Shown in pieces: positions 1 through 8,462 of a stretch of 64,000 bases of DNA. The notes beneath the pieces are model-generated. The model saw only the letters and a list, made by a program, of their open reading frames with translations, made no database searches and was not told the origin of the DNA. How positions within the stretch are numbered: the first letter of the stretch is position 1; every line of letters begins with the position of its first letter. The position numbers and the translations under genes were made by a program. The stretch is taken from the NCBI GenBank assembly GCA_900549745.1, contig URPJ01000004.1, positions 1-64,000 of the forward strand, read 5' to 3'. This DNA is from an uncultured Collinsella sp. (lineage in GTDB: Bacteria; Actinomycetota; Coriobacteriia; Coriobacteriales; Coriobacteriaceae).

Positions 1-55
1 GAGGGTCTGACTACGAATCAGAACGTCATAGGTTCGAATCCTATACGCCGCACCA
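1..55 (+). tRNA. tRNA-Arg (anticodon ACG), 3' part only
   Basis: The window opens inside a tRNA. The anticodon arm has loop CTACGAA, giving anticodon ACG for arginine CGN codons. It is followed by a T arm with GGTTCGAATCC, an acceptor 3' strand and an encoded CCA at 53-55. The 5' half lies outside the window. A terminator follows directly, so this is the last gene of its transcript. Confidence 0.9.
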
Positions 56-139
56 TTTGAGATTAAAGCTCCCGGCAACGGGGGCTTTTCTTTTACGTAA
101 GCACCGCATGGATTCGAACCTCGGTCGAGGCGCGGGCGT
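36..139 (+). repeat. Direct repeat, copy 1 (tRNA 3' end plus terminator)
   Basis: Bases 36-139 are identical to 226-329, a 104-bp exact direct repeat at an offset of 190 bp. The repeat starts inside the tRNA T arm, covers the acceptor 3' strand, CCA and terminator, and ends in a GC-rich tail. The tail contains ATTCGAACC, which reads as a T-arm-like sequence on the minus strand. Confidence 0.9.
65..92 (+). terminator. Intrinsic terminator of tRNA-Arg
   Basis: The stem AGCTCCC / GGGGGCT has a short loop and is followed by TTTTCTTTT. It sits 10 nt after the tRNA CCA end. An identical copy lies at 255-282 inside the duplicated segment. Confidence 0.75.
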
Positions 140-225
140 GAAGAAAACGCGGAGCGTTTTTAGCCCGCGGGCGAGCGCGCCGGCAGGCGGGCGAAGCCGG
201 TGCGGATCCGCGCAGCGGATGCGCG

Positions 226-329
226 GAATCCTATACGCCGCACCATTTGAGATTAAAGCTCCCGGCAACGGGGGCTTTTCTTTTACGTAAGCACCGCATG
301 GATTCGAACCTCGGTCGAGGCGCGGGCGT
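226..329 (+). repeat. Direct repeat, copy 2 (partial tRNA tail)
   Basis: Exact second copy of 36-139. Because it lacks the 5' part of the tRNA it is a dead tRNA fragment with its own terminator at 255-282. tRNA 3' ends are common integration sites, so this pair could be the scar of an excised or rearranged insertion. The 86 bp between the copies contain only GC-rich inverted repeats. Nothing else is seen between the tRNA and the gene at 431. Confidence 0.85.
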
Positions 330-430
330 AAAGCGGACTATTTCCTGTCGACTCGTGTAAGATTCCGAGTAGGTGTCGCGGCCCATCCGCGATCACTCCT
401 TCTCTCAACGACCGATCAGGGTGATACTTC

Positions 431-2872
431 GTGGCAGAGCGTCCGACATACAAGCTCAGGTTTCTCGATCCCAAGAAGCGCTTTCCGGTGATGCCCGAGC
501 AGCCTGCGGGACGCTCATATGGCGTGGTCTGGAAACTCTTTGGCGAGGATCAGCTTGAATCTTGTTATGTCGTCGAATTCGTTGGCAAAAGTCATGTGTC
601 GCTTTTGGGCTACGTAAGCGTTTCGGGTGAGGTGTACAAGGTGGACCGCCCCGTCAGCGAGGCTCCGCTGCCCAACGATCCCGACATGGAACTGGTCCTT
701 GACGAGTCGGATTCCAGTATTGGTGAGATTATGGTAAGGGAAGCCAACGGTGCAATGCACGCATGTGCGCAAACTGTCGGTTCTCCCGAAGGCCCCATGC
801 GCGAGCGGTCCGACCACGAGACATGGAATTCGATCCGCGCCCTTCCTTACGGCGAGTTCATGGCATCGATGTTCCTGCGCTACGTGATATTTGCCAACTC
901 CGAAAGCGCTATTGCGAACACGGCGGGCGTCGACGGTCTCGATGCGGACATGCAAAACGTTGTCGACAAAATAAAGCTCGTAAAGCTGCCCGAGCCGGTC
1001 GAGGTGTTTTTGGGCTTTAACACGGCACCGCTCCCCGATGCTATCGAGACGCTGCTTTACCGCGTTGACCATGCCGAGAATCCGAGTGGTATCGAGCGTT
1101 ATGCCGCCGCCCTTATGAGCGAGGTCGACTTGCCCCGTTTGCGCACCATTGCCGGCAAGTCAGAAATGAGCCTAGCGCGCATCGACCGGTCAAAGTTGTT
1201 CTATCTCAATTTTGATCGTAGCCTGCTGGACCGGGACGAGATTGACATGCTGCTTGCCATCGAGTGCCGTCTCAACCGCCTCTCCGGCATCCTCGAGCGC
1301 ATCGGGGCCGGATTGGCCCCTGCGGCATCCTCGCCGAGCCTTGAGGGCTGCGCGCTCTTTGATGCGTGGCATATCGCCAAGACGACCAACGATGTTCCCC
1401 GACTGCTCGATACGGCCTCGAGCGATAACCCGTGGGGCAAACCGGGTACGGTGGCTTGCCAGCCGGGCGGTGAGTGGGATGTGCGTACCCGCTTCGCGCG
1501 TATTGTCGAGGCGCTCAACGTGGTCACGCGGCTCGACTATACCTATCGAGTAAACGTTGCCGAGGGGATTATGCTCGTTCGGTTTGGGCAGTCTGTCGTT
1601 GATGCCATGCCGCAACGTGAATACGACGCTCAAGATGACGCCTGGCGCGAGCTGGACAAGGACACGCGCGCGATCTGGGCCGCGGAGCACGATGCACGTG
1701 TGGCACTCACGCTTGCGGCAGCGTGTTTTGCCGCGGGCACCTGCATCACGCGCTGCTATGTGCAGATTGCTGCTACCGACAGTGAGCAGGGCGAGCGCGT
1801 TGTCGCAACGTATTTCTTTGGGCGTGCGGCCTATCTGGCCGATTGCGTGCCTGTCGCCAAGGATCTTGAGAGCATGGACATGGACGATATGCCGTGCAAG
1901 CGTGTGCTTGAGGCGTATGAGTCAACCGCTCCGGAGACGATTGAGCCTGCGGAGGTTCATGCTCGTCCGCGTGATGACCATCGCACGCTGCCGCCGGCGC
2001 TGCGCGATCTGCTACTTGCCGATACGGCTGACGAGTTGGAGGTCATGGAAGAGGACGACGACCCATACGTGGCCCGTGTTGTTGAATTGCGCGAGCAGGC
2101 AAAAGTCGACCGTACAGGTGCTTTTGAAGGCTTTTCTCGTCTTGTCGAGGAGTTGGAGGCTAAGTGCGCCGTCGCCGAGCTTTTGGCGACAGGTTCGGTT
2201 CAAACGCAGTTTTGCGATAACCAGCTGGTGCGCATGGTGCTACCGGTGTTGGAAGAAGACCGCTCTGTGCGAATCCTTCGTGCGCCCGATGCGCTGTACT
2301 TTGCCCAGCACGAGATCTGTAGCTTTTACGCCGAGCAAGAGGACTTTGAACGAGCGCTGCCCGAGGTGCGCCATCTTTACGATCTGGCGCGCTCGTCCAT
2401 GCAATCGCACTTTGCGCTCATCAACGTGCTTGCGCGTCTGGAGCGCTTTGACGAGATTATCGAGGTGGCGCGCCACGGCCTACGTATTGCCAGCGATCGT
2501 TCTGCAATTGGCTACCTGTTCTATCGCTTGGCGTTTGCCTATTGGAATTGCGATCAGCTCGACCTGGCGCTGGCTTGTTACCGTCTGGTGCCGCGCGGCG
2601 AGGAGTCGGGCAGCAGCGCGCTGGAAGAAATGCAGGGCCTTATGAACGAGATGGGCGTCAGTGAGCCTCCGACGTTCGAGGAGGCGGTCGAGACCATCCG
2701 CAAGGCTGGACTTGAGCTGCCGCCAGTGTCCGCCGTGACGAATCAGCTGGCAGATGCCGCTGTGCAACTGGTCGACAACGGCTTCTTTTTCCTGGCGCGC
2801 GGTTGCATCTTCCAAATGTGGCGCACCATGGGCAACGACGAGCTCGGCTCCCTCAACCGCTCGCTGGGGTAG
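431..2872 (+). CDS. Large uncharacterised protein with TPR-like C-terminal region
   Basis: An 813-residue soluble protein starting at GTG 431, just after a weak purine-rich stretch. I do not recognise a family. There is no signal peptide or membrane segment. The N-terminal 500 residues are acidic and mixed alpha/beta. Residues about 600-730 read as tetratricopeptide-like helical hairpins, with regularly spaced Ala, Leu, Tyr and Phe (for example FERALPEVRHLY and LDLALACYRLV). TPR regions usually mediate protein-protein contacts. The gene stands alone between tRNA-Arg and tRNA-Ser on the same strand. Codon use resembles its neighbours, so it does not look recently acquired. The coding call is secure; the function is unknown. 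Confidence 0.85.
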   Translation: MAERPTYKLRFLDPKKRFPVMPEQPAGRSYGVVWKLFGEDQLESCYVVEFVGKSHVSLLGYVSVSGEVYKVDRPVSEAPLPNDPDMELVLDESDSSIGEIMVREANGAMHACAQTVGSPEGPMRERSDHETWNSIRALPYGEFMASMFLRYVIFANSESAIANTAGVDGLDADMQNVVDKIKLVKLPEPVEVFLGFNTAPLPDAIETLLYRVDHAENPSGIERYAAALMSEVDLPRLRTIAGKSEMSLARIDRSKLFYLNFDRSLLDRDEIDMLLAIECRLNRLSGILERIGAGLAPAASSPSLEGCALFDAWHIAKTTNDVPRLLDTASSDNPWGKPGTVACQPGGEWDVRTRFARIVEALNVVTRLDYTYRVNVAEGIMLVRFGQSVVDAMPQREYDAQDDAWRELDKDTRAIWAAEHDARVALTLAAACFAAGTCITRCYVQIAATDSEQGERVVATYFFGRAAYLADCVPVAKDLESMDMDDMPCKRVLEAYESTAPETIEPAEVHARPRDDHRTLPPALRDLLLADTADELEVMEEDDDPYVARVVELREQAKVDRTGAFEGFSRLVEELEAKCAVAELLATGSVQTQFCDNQLVRMVLPVLEEDRSVRILRAPDALYFAQHEICSFYAEQEDFERALPEVRHLYDLARSSMQSHFALINVLARLERFDEIIEVARHGLRIASDRSAIGYLFYRLAFAYWNCDQLDLALACYRLVPRGEESGSSALEEMQGLMNEMGVSEPPTFEEAVETIRKAGLELPPVSAVTNQLADAAVQLVDNGFFFLARGCIFQMWRTMGNDELGSLNRSLG

Positions 2873-2923
2873 GGGCGAAAACTGCAAGGAGGAAAGGCCG
2901 CTAGGCAATTAGAAAATTCCCTC

Positions 2924-2952
2924 TTGCTCAACTTCGGCTGTTTGGTTACTAT
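2924..2952 (+). promoter_or_regulatory. Promoter of tRNA-Ser
   Basis: TTGCTC at 2924-2929 and TACTAT at 2947-2952 are separated by exactly 17 bp, 14 bp before the mature tRNA start. Good sigma-A-type match. Confidence 0.6.
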
Positions 2953-2966
2953 AGAACGGCTGTTAC

Positions 2967-3057
2967 GGAGAGCTGACCGAGAGGCCGAAGGTGCTCGCCT
3001 GCTAAGCGAGTATGCCCCAAAAGGGCATCTGGGGTTCGAATCCCCAGCTCTCCGCCA
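2967..3057 (+). tRNA. tRNA-Ser (anticodon GCT)
   Basis: Complete class II tRNA. The acceptor strands GGAGAGC and GCTCTCC pair, the anticodon loop CTGCTAA gives GCT (serine AGC/AGU), and a long variable arm ATGCCCC/GGGGCAT variant is present. The T arm has GGTTCGAATCC and CCA is encoded at 3055-3057. Confidence 0.95.
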
Positions 3058-3071
3058 GTTTAACTTTAAAG

Positions 3072-3098
3072 AAGGGTCCCATTGGGGGCCCTTTTTTT
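3072..3098 (+). terminator. Terminator of tRNA-Ser
   Basis: Stem AAGGGTCCC / GGGGGCCCTT followed by seven T, 15 nt after the tRNA. Confidence 0.8.
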
Positions 3099-3132
3099 GT
3101 GTGGAGAAAGGAGGCTGGGGATTCGAACCCTC

Positions 3133-3161
3133 AAAAAAAGAGGCATCCTTTCGGACGCCTC
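3133..3161 (-). terminator. Terminator of the D,D-carboxypeptidase gene
   Basis: On the minus strand the stem GAGGCGTCC / GGATGCCTC is followed by seven T (seen as A at 3133-3139). It lies about 30 bp beyond the carboxypeptidase stop codon and faces the tRNA-Ser terminator. Confidence 0.75.
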
Positions 3162-3189
3162 CTTTCAGTGGGCTGATTATTCTTGCGCT

Positions 3190-4530
3190 CTACACCTCAG
3201 GAGCCTTGGCGACGGTCTCGCTCTCTGCCGCAAGTGGGCGGTTGTCGATGCGGCGGCCCAAGCGATCGAGCTTCACGAGCAGCCATTCAATGGGATTCGG
3301 CCCTGCGCCTTCCTCGTCGGCAACCAGGTCCATGACGGCGATCTTGGTGCCGTCCTGCTTGAGCGTAACGCTGCCCACCTTGTCGCCCACATGCACCGTG
3401 CCCGAAAGATCGTCGTAGCTAACCTTTTCGGTCACCTCGCCGGCAAGGGAAAACACGGTCGCTTGCGCCGTGGGATCGGCGAGCGTGGCGTCGATCGTCT
3501 TATCCGTCCAGTCGGTTTGACTAATGCGCGCCATAAGCGGGTTGCCGTTGGCGGTCTTTTCCTGCGTGTTGGCGATTGCGACCGTCACCTTGTGGTCGTA
3601 GTACCAGTTGGCAAGGGTTGCGGTATCGGTAAAGCGCTGGTCGGTGGTGGTGGAGTTCAAAATAACGGTGTAGATCTCGTCGCCATCGCGGTTGTAGGCA
3701 CCCGTAAAACAATAGCCTGCATCGTCGGTGGTGCCGGTCTTGCCGCCGATGTTGCCATCTTGGCCCAGCAAATAGTTATGCGTGTCCATGGAATGCGAAT
3801 GGTCGGTGCCGTCGGCGCCCGTGACCTCGATCCAGGAATCCTCGCTCGCTACGACCTCGCGGATCGTGTCGTTTTTCATGGCCTCCTGCATCATCAGCGC
3901 TACGTCGTGTGCGGTTGAGTGCATATCGCCAGCCCACCCATCAAAGTCCAGACCATGCGGGTTTTCAAAAAGCGTACCGGTGCAGCCGAGCTTCTTAGCG
4001 CGCTCGTTCATGGCCTTCACAAATGTGGCCTCGGCGTCTTTGGTCTTAGGGTCGATTTTCTTGCCCACATATTCGGCGAGCACGATGGCGGCGTCGTTGC
4101 CCGAGGGAATCATCAGGCCGCGCAGCGCCTGCTCCACGGTAAGCTCGTCGCCTTCGAGCAAGCCGGCGGTCGAATTACCCACGGTGGCTGCGGCGTTGCT
4201 CACCGTGACCTTCTCGTCCATCTTGCAATTCTCGACGGTTAGGATTGCGGTCATGACCTTGGTGATCGAGGCAATCTTGACCTGCTCATCGGCGCCGCGC
4301 CCATAGTAGACGGTGCCGTCTTTGCCCATGACGAGGGCATTGGTCGCATCGATATCGGGCAGGTTTTCGGCCGTGATGCCGCGCGCATCGGCGGTTTTGC
4401 CGCAAACATTGTCGGTCGTGAGCACTTGGGCGCCGGCGACGGTGGGCGCGCCAGCGGCAAGGGCGATAGCGCAGACAAAGCCGGCGGCAAGCTGGGCTGA
4501 GCGCTTTGCAAAAGAGGTGAGGGACTTCAC
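3190..4530 (-). CDS. Serine-type D-alanyl-D-alanine carboxypeptidase (PBP5/DacF-type)
   Basis: Penicillin-binding peptidase S11 family; trims the terminal D-Ala from peptidoglycan stem peptides outside the membrane. With GTG 4530 as start the protein has 446 residues and opens with a signal peptide: basic KR, a hydrophobic stretch and an Ala-Gly-Ala cleavage region near residue 34. All three active-site motifs are present: SITK (Ser88, Lys91), SGN (143-145) and KTG (264-266). The C-terminal about 100 residues correspond to the family's second beta-rich domain. An ATG at 4641 would add 37 residues that destroy the signal-peptide architecture, so I prefer the GTG, although its ribosome-binding site is weak. 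It is convergent with tRNA-Ser and divergent from the response regulator at 4728. A classical C-terminal amphipathic anchor is not obvious. Confidence 0.9.
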   Translation of the reverse strand: MKSLTSFAKRSAQLAAGFVCAIALAAGAPTVAGAQVLTTDNVCGKTADARGITAENLPDIDATNALVMGKDGTVYYGRGADEQVKIASITKVMTAILTVENCKMDEKVTVSNAAATVGNSTAGLLEGDELTVEQALRGLMIPSGNDAAIVLAEYVGKKIDPKTKDAEATFVKAMNERAKKLGCTGTLFENPHGLDFDGWAGDMHSTAHDVALMMQEAMKNDTIREVVASEDSWIEVTGADGTDHSHSMDTHNYLLGQDGNIGGKTGTTDDAGYCFTGAYNRDGDEIYTVILNSTTTDQRFTDTATLANWYYDHKVTVAIANTQEKTANGNPLMARISQTDWTDKTIDATLADPTAQATVFSLAGEVTEKVSYDDLSGTVHVGDKVGSVTLKQDGTKIAVMDLVADEEGAGPNPIEWLLVKLDRLGRRIDNRPLAAESETVAKAPEV

Positions 4531-4727
4531 AGATTTCGCTTTCGACGGGATGGTCTCTTCTGAAACTAGAGTATATCGTTTGCCGGCGTCGGCGATCATC
4601 GCGTGCGCGCTTGGCCCACATCCGCACCCGAACGGGCACAAGGGTGCTTAAGGCCGACTTAATCACCCACGCTTGTTGTGTGTGGCGTGCGTCGCCTCAG
4701 GCATAATGGAGCGCGAGAGGAGCACGC

Positions 4728-5423
4728 ATGAACGAGCGCATTTTGGTAGTTGATGACGAGAAGGCCATCGCCGACTTGGTTGGCATCTACCTTACAAAAG
4801 AGGGCTTTGATGTCCAGATTGCCTATAGCGGGGCCGATGCTGCCAAGGCGATTTTGGAGCAGGAGTTCGATCTGGCGCTGCTTGATGTCATGCTGCCCGA
4901 TATCGATGGCTTTGAGCTGCTGCGTACGATCCGTTCCAGCCATACCTATCCCGTGATCATGCTGACGGCGCGCGATGCCCAGCAAGACAAGATCGAGGGC
5001 CTTTCGCTTGGCGCGGACGATTACGTGGTTAAGCCGTTCCGCCCGCTGGAGCTCATCGCGCGCGTGCACGCTCAGCTTCGCCGCTACACCAGTTACGGTA
5101 GCCGTGCACAGGCGGCCGAGTCGCCGACCATTCAGCTCGACGGCTTGGAGATCAACCGCGACGCTCGTTCCGTGACGGTGGACGGTGCACCGGTACGCCT
5201 CACACCCACCGAGTATTCAATCTTGCTGTATCTGGTCGAGCATCGCGGCAGCGTGGTGGCCGTGGAGGACCTGTTCCGTGCGGTGTGGAACGAGGATTTT
5301 ATGCCCGGCTCCAACAATACGGTGATGGTGCACATTCGCCACCTGCGCGAAAAGATCGGCGACGACGCACAAAAGCCGCGCTTTATCAAAAACGTCTGGG
5401 GCGTCGGCTACATAATCGAATAA
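4728..5423 (+). CDS. OmpR-family response regulator (VanR-like)
   Basis: A 231-residue receiver plus winged-helix regulator. The acidic pair is Asp9-Asp10, the phospho-acceptor Asp53 lies in LLDVMLPDIDG, and Thr80 and Lys102 (VVKPF) complete the active site. The trans_reg_C DNA-binding domain covers residues about 130-231 and ends in the usual GVGYIIE. The start ATG follows a GAGAGGAG site, and CATAAT at 4702-4707 is a plausible -10. The partner kinase follows 25 bp later, so the two are co-transcribed. The target genes cannot be read from sequence; the divergent D,D-carboxypeptidase is a natural candidate, because VanR-type regulators often control cell-wall genes. Confidence 0.92.
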   Translation: MNERILVVDDEKAIADLVGIYLTKEGFDVQIAYSGADAAKAILEQEFDLALLDVMLPDIDGFELLRTIRSSHTYPVIMLTARDAQQDKIEGLSLGADDYVVKPFRPLELIARVHAQLRRYTSYGSRAQAAESPTIQLDGLEINRDARSVTVDGAPVRLTPTEYSILLYLVEHRGSVVAVEDLFRAVWNEDFMPGSNNTVMVHIRHLREKIGDDAQKPRFIKNVWGVGYIIE

Positions 5424-5448
5424 CGCCTTTGATGGTGGGGAAGTGGAT

Positions 5449-6687
5449 ATGACAAAAGACGATAGGCAGGCATTCGAGGTACCCGATCGGCTCTTTGATT
5501 ACGTGAGGTCGGTCGTCGACAACCGTGCGCTTGCAACGGTGCTGCTCTTTTTGCTGAGCCTGCTGCTGATTGGCATCGACAACATCGTCGGAATCTTGGC
5601 GGTGCTGCTTGTTGGCTTTTTGCTGATCGATCGATTTGAGATCGTGCGCCGCTGCGTGGTGATTGGCGGCGCCGCGTGGGCCATGACGTTGGCGATTGGC
5701 GCCATGGCGCTCGGCGGCATCGAAGGGCCGGTGCTGTTCGATGCCGGCTTTGTATTCAACATGCTTGGCTTTGTGCTGGCGCTTGCCGCGTGCGTGCTGT
5801 TCTTGTGTGGCCGCGCCCTGTACTATCAGGGCTACGAACAGGGCGAGCAGCATGCCGATTGTGTGCTGGCCGCTCGTATTCAAGATCGTCTGATCGATCA
5901 CCCCGACACCTGGGACAACATTGACGGTGACTTCTTGGAGGTCGAGGGCGCCCTTAACCGCGTGCGTGACCGTGAGCGCAAGGTGCAGCAAGCTCTGCGT
6001 GACGAGTCGCATCGCAAGGACGATCTGGTCACGTACTTGGCACATGGCCTACGCACCCCGCTTGCCAGTGTGGTGGGCTATCTTTCGCTGTTGCAAGAGG
6101 CTCCTGAGCTGCCGGTTGAGCAACGTGCGCACTTTACGGGCGTGGCTCTCGACAAGGCGCACCGGCTCGATGCGCTCATCGAAGAGTTCTTCGATATCAC
6201 GCGCTTTGACTTCCACGATATCGTGCTCACGCGTGGCTATGTTGATCTGGGGTTGCTGCTGGCTCAGGTGGCTGACGAGTTCTATCCCATCCTCAACGAG
6301 CAGCATAAGGAAGCCCAAGTTGATATTCGCGAGGACCTGACGGTGCTCGTGGATGGCGACAAGATGGCTCGCGTGTTCAACAACATCATGAAAAACGCTA
6401 TTGCCTATAGCTATGAGGGCTCGACCATCACGATCGAGGCCAGACGCCGGGACGACGGTGGCGTGCGCGTGCGCTTTATCAATCAGGGCGATCCCATCCC
6501 TGAGGCAAAGCTCAAGGTGATCTTTGAGAAGTTCTATCGCCTGGATGCGGCGCGTGCGACCAATCGCGGCGGCGCTGGACTGGGGCTTGCCATCGCCAAG
6601 GAGATCGTATGCGCGCACGGCGGTACCATCGCATGCGAATCGACGCCCGAACACACGATATTCACCATCGAGCTGCCCGCCGCATAG
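5449..6687 (+). CDS. Membrane sensor histidine kinase (VanS-like), atypical H box
   Basis: A 412-residue kinase paired with the regulator upstream. ATG 5449 lies 8 nt after GGTGGGG and is preferred to GTG 5443. Four hydrophobic segments (about 30-42, 47-63, 71-90 and 102-122) leave little extracellular loop, so it probably senses a signal in or near the membrane. A short HAMP-like linker precedes the dimerisation helix with His199 in LAHGLRTPL. The N box (NNIMKNAIAYS) and G box (GGAGLGLAI) are intact. In most HisKA kinases the residue after His is Glu or Asp, and in VanS it is Asp; here it is Gly. That may weaken kinase or phosphatase activity. Confidence 0.9.
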   Translation: MTKDDRQAFEVPDRLFDYVRSVVDNRALATVLLFLLSLLLIGIDNIVGILAVLLVGFLLIDRFEIVRRCVVIGGAAWAMTLAIGAMALGGIEGPVLFDAGFVFNMLGFVLALAACVLFLCGRALYYQGYEQGEQHADCVLAARIQDRLIDHPDTWDNIDGDFLEVEGALNRVRDRERKVQQALRDESHRKDDLVTYLAHGLRTPLASVVGYLSLLQEAPELPVEQRAHFTGVALDKAHRLDALIEEFFDITRFDFHDIVLTRGYVDLGLLLAQVADEFYPILNEQHKEAQVDIREDLTVLVDGDKMARVFNNIMKNAIAYSYEGSTITIEARRRDDGGVRVRFINQGDPIPEAKLKVIFEKFYRLDAARATNRGGAGLGLAIAKEIVCAHGGTIACESTPEHTIFTIELPAA

Positions 6688-6698
6688 CCAGTGTGCCC

Positions 6699-6714
6699 TT
6701 ACAAACACTTGACA
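6699..6714 (+). promoter_or_regulatory. Candidate Pho-box-like direct repeat upstream of pstB
   Basis: TTACA at 6699-6703 and TTGACA at 6709-6714 are spaced by about one helical turn, resembling the TT(A/T)ACA half-sites bound by PhoP-type regulators. TTGACA could equally be a -35 box. It lies about 75 bp before the pstB start. Weak evidence. Confidence 0.3.
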
Positions 6715-6790
6715 ATGCGCTCACGTGCATATGAGCCGCGATTCCTACTATCGATACTGCTGAATTGATATCGATGTGGAGGTATGCGGT

Positions 6791-7666
6791 ATGACGGCTG
6801 CTGCGGCTGCGGAGCCCACGGAGCTTGAAGAACTCATGAAAGCGCAGGCCGAGGCCGCGCACGAGCGCGAGGTTGGGGATGCGACTCGCCCCACGGCAGA
6901 GGATCTTGCCGCCTCGCCGACGCGAATCGATGTCGAGGGCCTCGACCTGTTCTATGGCGACCATCATGCGCTCAAGGACGTGAATATCAAGATCCGCGAC
7001 AAGCAGATCACCTCGTTCATCGGGCCTTCGGGCTGCGGAAAGTCCACGTTGCTGCGCTGCTTTAACCGCATGAACGACGGCATCAAGGATTGCCGCATCG
7101 AGGGCAAGATTGCGCTCGATGGTCAAGATATCCTGGGCGACTACGACATCTGCCGCTTGCGCCAGCGCGTGGGCATGGTGTTCCAGCGCCCCAACCCGTT
7201 TCCCATGAGCATCTACGACAACGTCGCGTATGGTCCGCGCGGTATGGGTGTGCGCGATCGCGCTGCGCTGGATGAGCTGGTCGAGGACTCCCTTCGTCGC
7301 GCTGCGCTATGGGATGAGGTCAAGGACAAGCTCAAAGAGTCGGGTCTGGGTCTTTCGGGCGGCCAGCAGCAGCGTCTGTGCATCGCCCGCGCACTTGCCG
7401 TGCAGCCCGACATTCTGCTGATGGACGAGCCGACCTCGGCACTCGACCCTGTGTCGACGCTGGTGGTGGAGCAGCTGGCCTGTGAGCTCAAAGAGACCTG
7501 CACGCTCGTGGTCGTTACGCACAATATGCAGCAGGCGGCGCGTATCTCCGATTCGGTCGCATTCTTTTTGCTGGGTGAGCTGGTGGAGCACGCGCCCACC
7601 GCGCAACTCTTCAAGAATCCGACCGATCCGCGCACGGCGGATTATTTGACGGGGCGTTTTGGCTGA
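6791..7666 (+). CDS. pstB: Phosphate ABC transporter ATP-binding protein PstB
   Basis: ATPase subunit of the high-affinity phosphate importer PstSCAB. ATG 6791 follows GGAGG with 8-nt spacing; an upstream in-frame GTG (6776) is unlikely. The 291-residue protein has Walker A GPSGCGKST (78-86), signature LSGGQQQRLCIARAL and Walker B ILLMDEPTSALDP. An N-terminal extension of about 40 Ala/Glu-rich residues precedes the conserved core. PstB is identified by the phosphate-specific spacing and by sequences such as FNRMND and MVFQRPNPFPMS. The permease and binding-protein genes pstS, pstC and pstA are not in the window. Instead it is followed 64 bp later by a PhoP/PhoR-type system, which fits phosphate control. 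Confidence 0.93.
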   Translation: MTAAAAAEPTELEELMKAQAEAAHEREVGDATRPTAEDLAASPTRIDVEGLDLFYGDHHALKDVNIKIRDKQITSFIGPSGCGKSTLLRCFNRMNDGIKDCRIEGKIALDGQDILGDYDICRLRQRVGMVFQRPNPFPMSIYDNVAYGPRGMGVRDRAALDELVEDSLRRAALWDEVKDKLKESGLGLSGGQQQRLCIARALAVQPDILLMDEPTSALDPVSTLVVEQLACELKETCTLVVVTHNMQQAARISDSVAFFLLGELVEHAPTAQLFKNPTDPRTADYLTGRFG

Positions 7667-7730
7667 TACCATCTAGTAAAGGTACCTTTAGGGTTAAGAT
7701 GCGGTCATGCCGGCCGCAAAGGGGTTCAAC

Positions 7731-8459
7731 ATGATCTATTACGTCGAGGACGATGACAACATCAGGGATTTGACGGTCTATGCGCTGCGCAAGCAGGGGA
7801 TTGAGGCCGAAGGCTTTTCGTGCGACGGTGAGTTTAAGGCTGCCGTGGCGCGACGGGTACCCGATGCCGTCCTGCTCGACATCATGCTGCCCGATACCGA
7901 TGGCTTGGCGATTATGCGTCGACTGCGTGCCGATCGCCTGACGGCGACGGTGCCCATCATGATGCTTACCGCCAAGGATACCGAGCACGACAAGGTGATG
8001 GCGCTCGATGGCGGTGCCGACGATTACCTGACTAAGCCGTTTTCGCTCATGGAGCTTGCGAGCCGCTGCCGCGCACTGCTGCGTCGCGGCGGCATGGTCA
8101 AGCAGGCGAGCGATGTGCTCAGCGTGGGCGACATCGTGCTCTCGCCCAGCCATCGCGAGGTGACCGTTGCCGGCGAGCCGCTTAAGCTCACCCTGCGCGA
8201 GTTCGACCTGCTCGAGTACCTCATGCGCAAGCCCGGCGTGGTTTTTACCCGCGAGTCGTTGCTGCAGAGCGTGTGGGGCTGGGACTTCGACGGCGGTTCG
8301 CGCACCGTTGACGTGCACGTGCAGACGCTTCGCCAAAAACTGGGCGAGCATGCCAGCGCCATCGAGACCGTGCGCGGCGTGGGCTACCGCTTGGCCGAGC
8401 CTTCTGCCGGTGATGGTGCCGAAGGTGACGACACCGCGGCCACCGCATCGGAGGAGTAA
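7731..8459 (+). CDS. OmpR-family response regulator, PhoP/PhoB-like
   Basis: A 242-residue receiver plus winged-helix protein, start ATG 7731 after AAAGGGG. The phospho-acceptor is Asp50 in LLDIMLPDTDG, with upstream acidic cluster EDDD and Lys in LTKPF. The DNA-binding domain ends in RGVGYRL, followed by an Ala/Glu-rich tail of about 20 residues. It lies directly after pstB and 3 bp before its kinase, the order expected for a phosphate-starvation system. The assignment to phosphate rests on context and is probable, not proved. Confidence 0.9.
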   Translation: MIYYVEDDDNIRDLTVYALRKQGIEAEGFSCDGEFKAAVARRVPDAVLLDIMLPDTDGLAIMRRLRADRLTATVPIMMLTAKDTEHDKVMALDGGADDYLTKPFSLMELASRCRALLRRGGMVKQASDVLSVGDIVLSPSHREVTVAGEPLKLTLREFDLLEYLMRKPGVVFTRESLLQSVWGWDFDGGSRTVDVHVQTLRQKLGEHASAIETVRGVGYRLAEPSAGDGAEGDDTAATASEE

Positions 8460-8462
8460 CCC

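Noticed and set aside
3110..3132. Second tRNA on the minus strand near the tRNA-Ser terminator
   Set aside because: GGGGATTCGAACCC mimics a T arm, but no acceptor, D or anticodon arm can be assembled around it.
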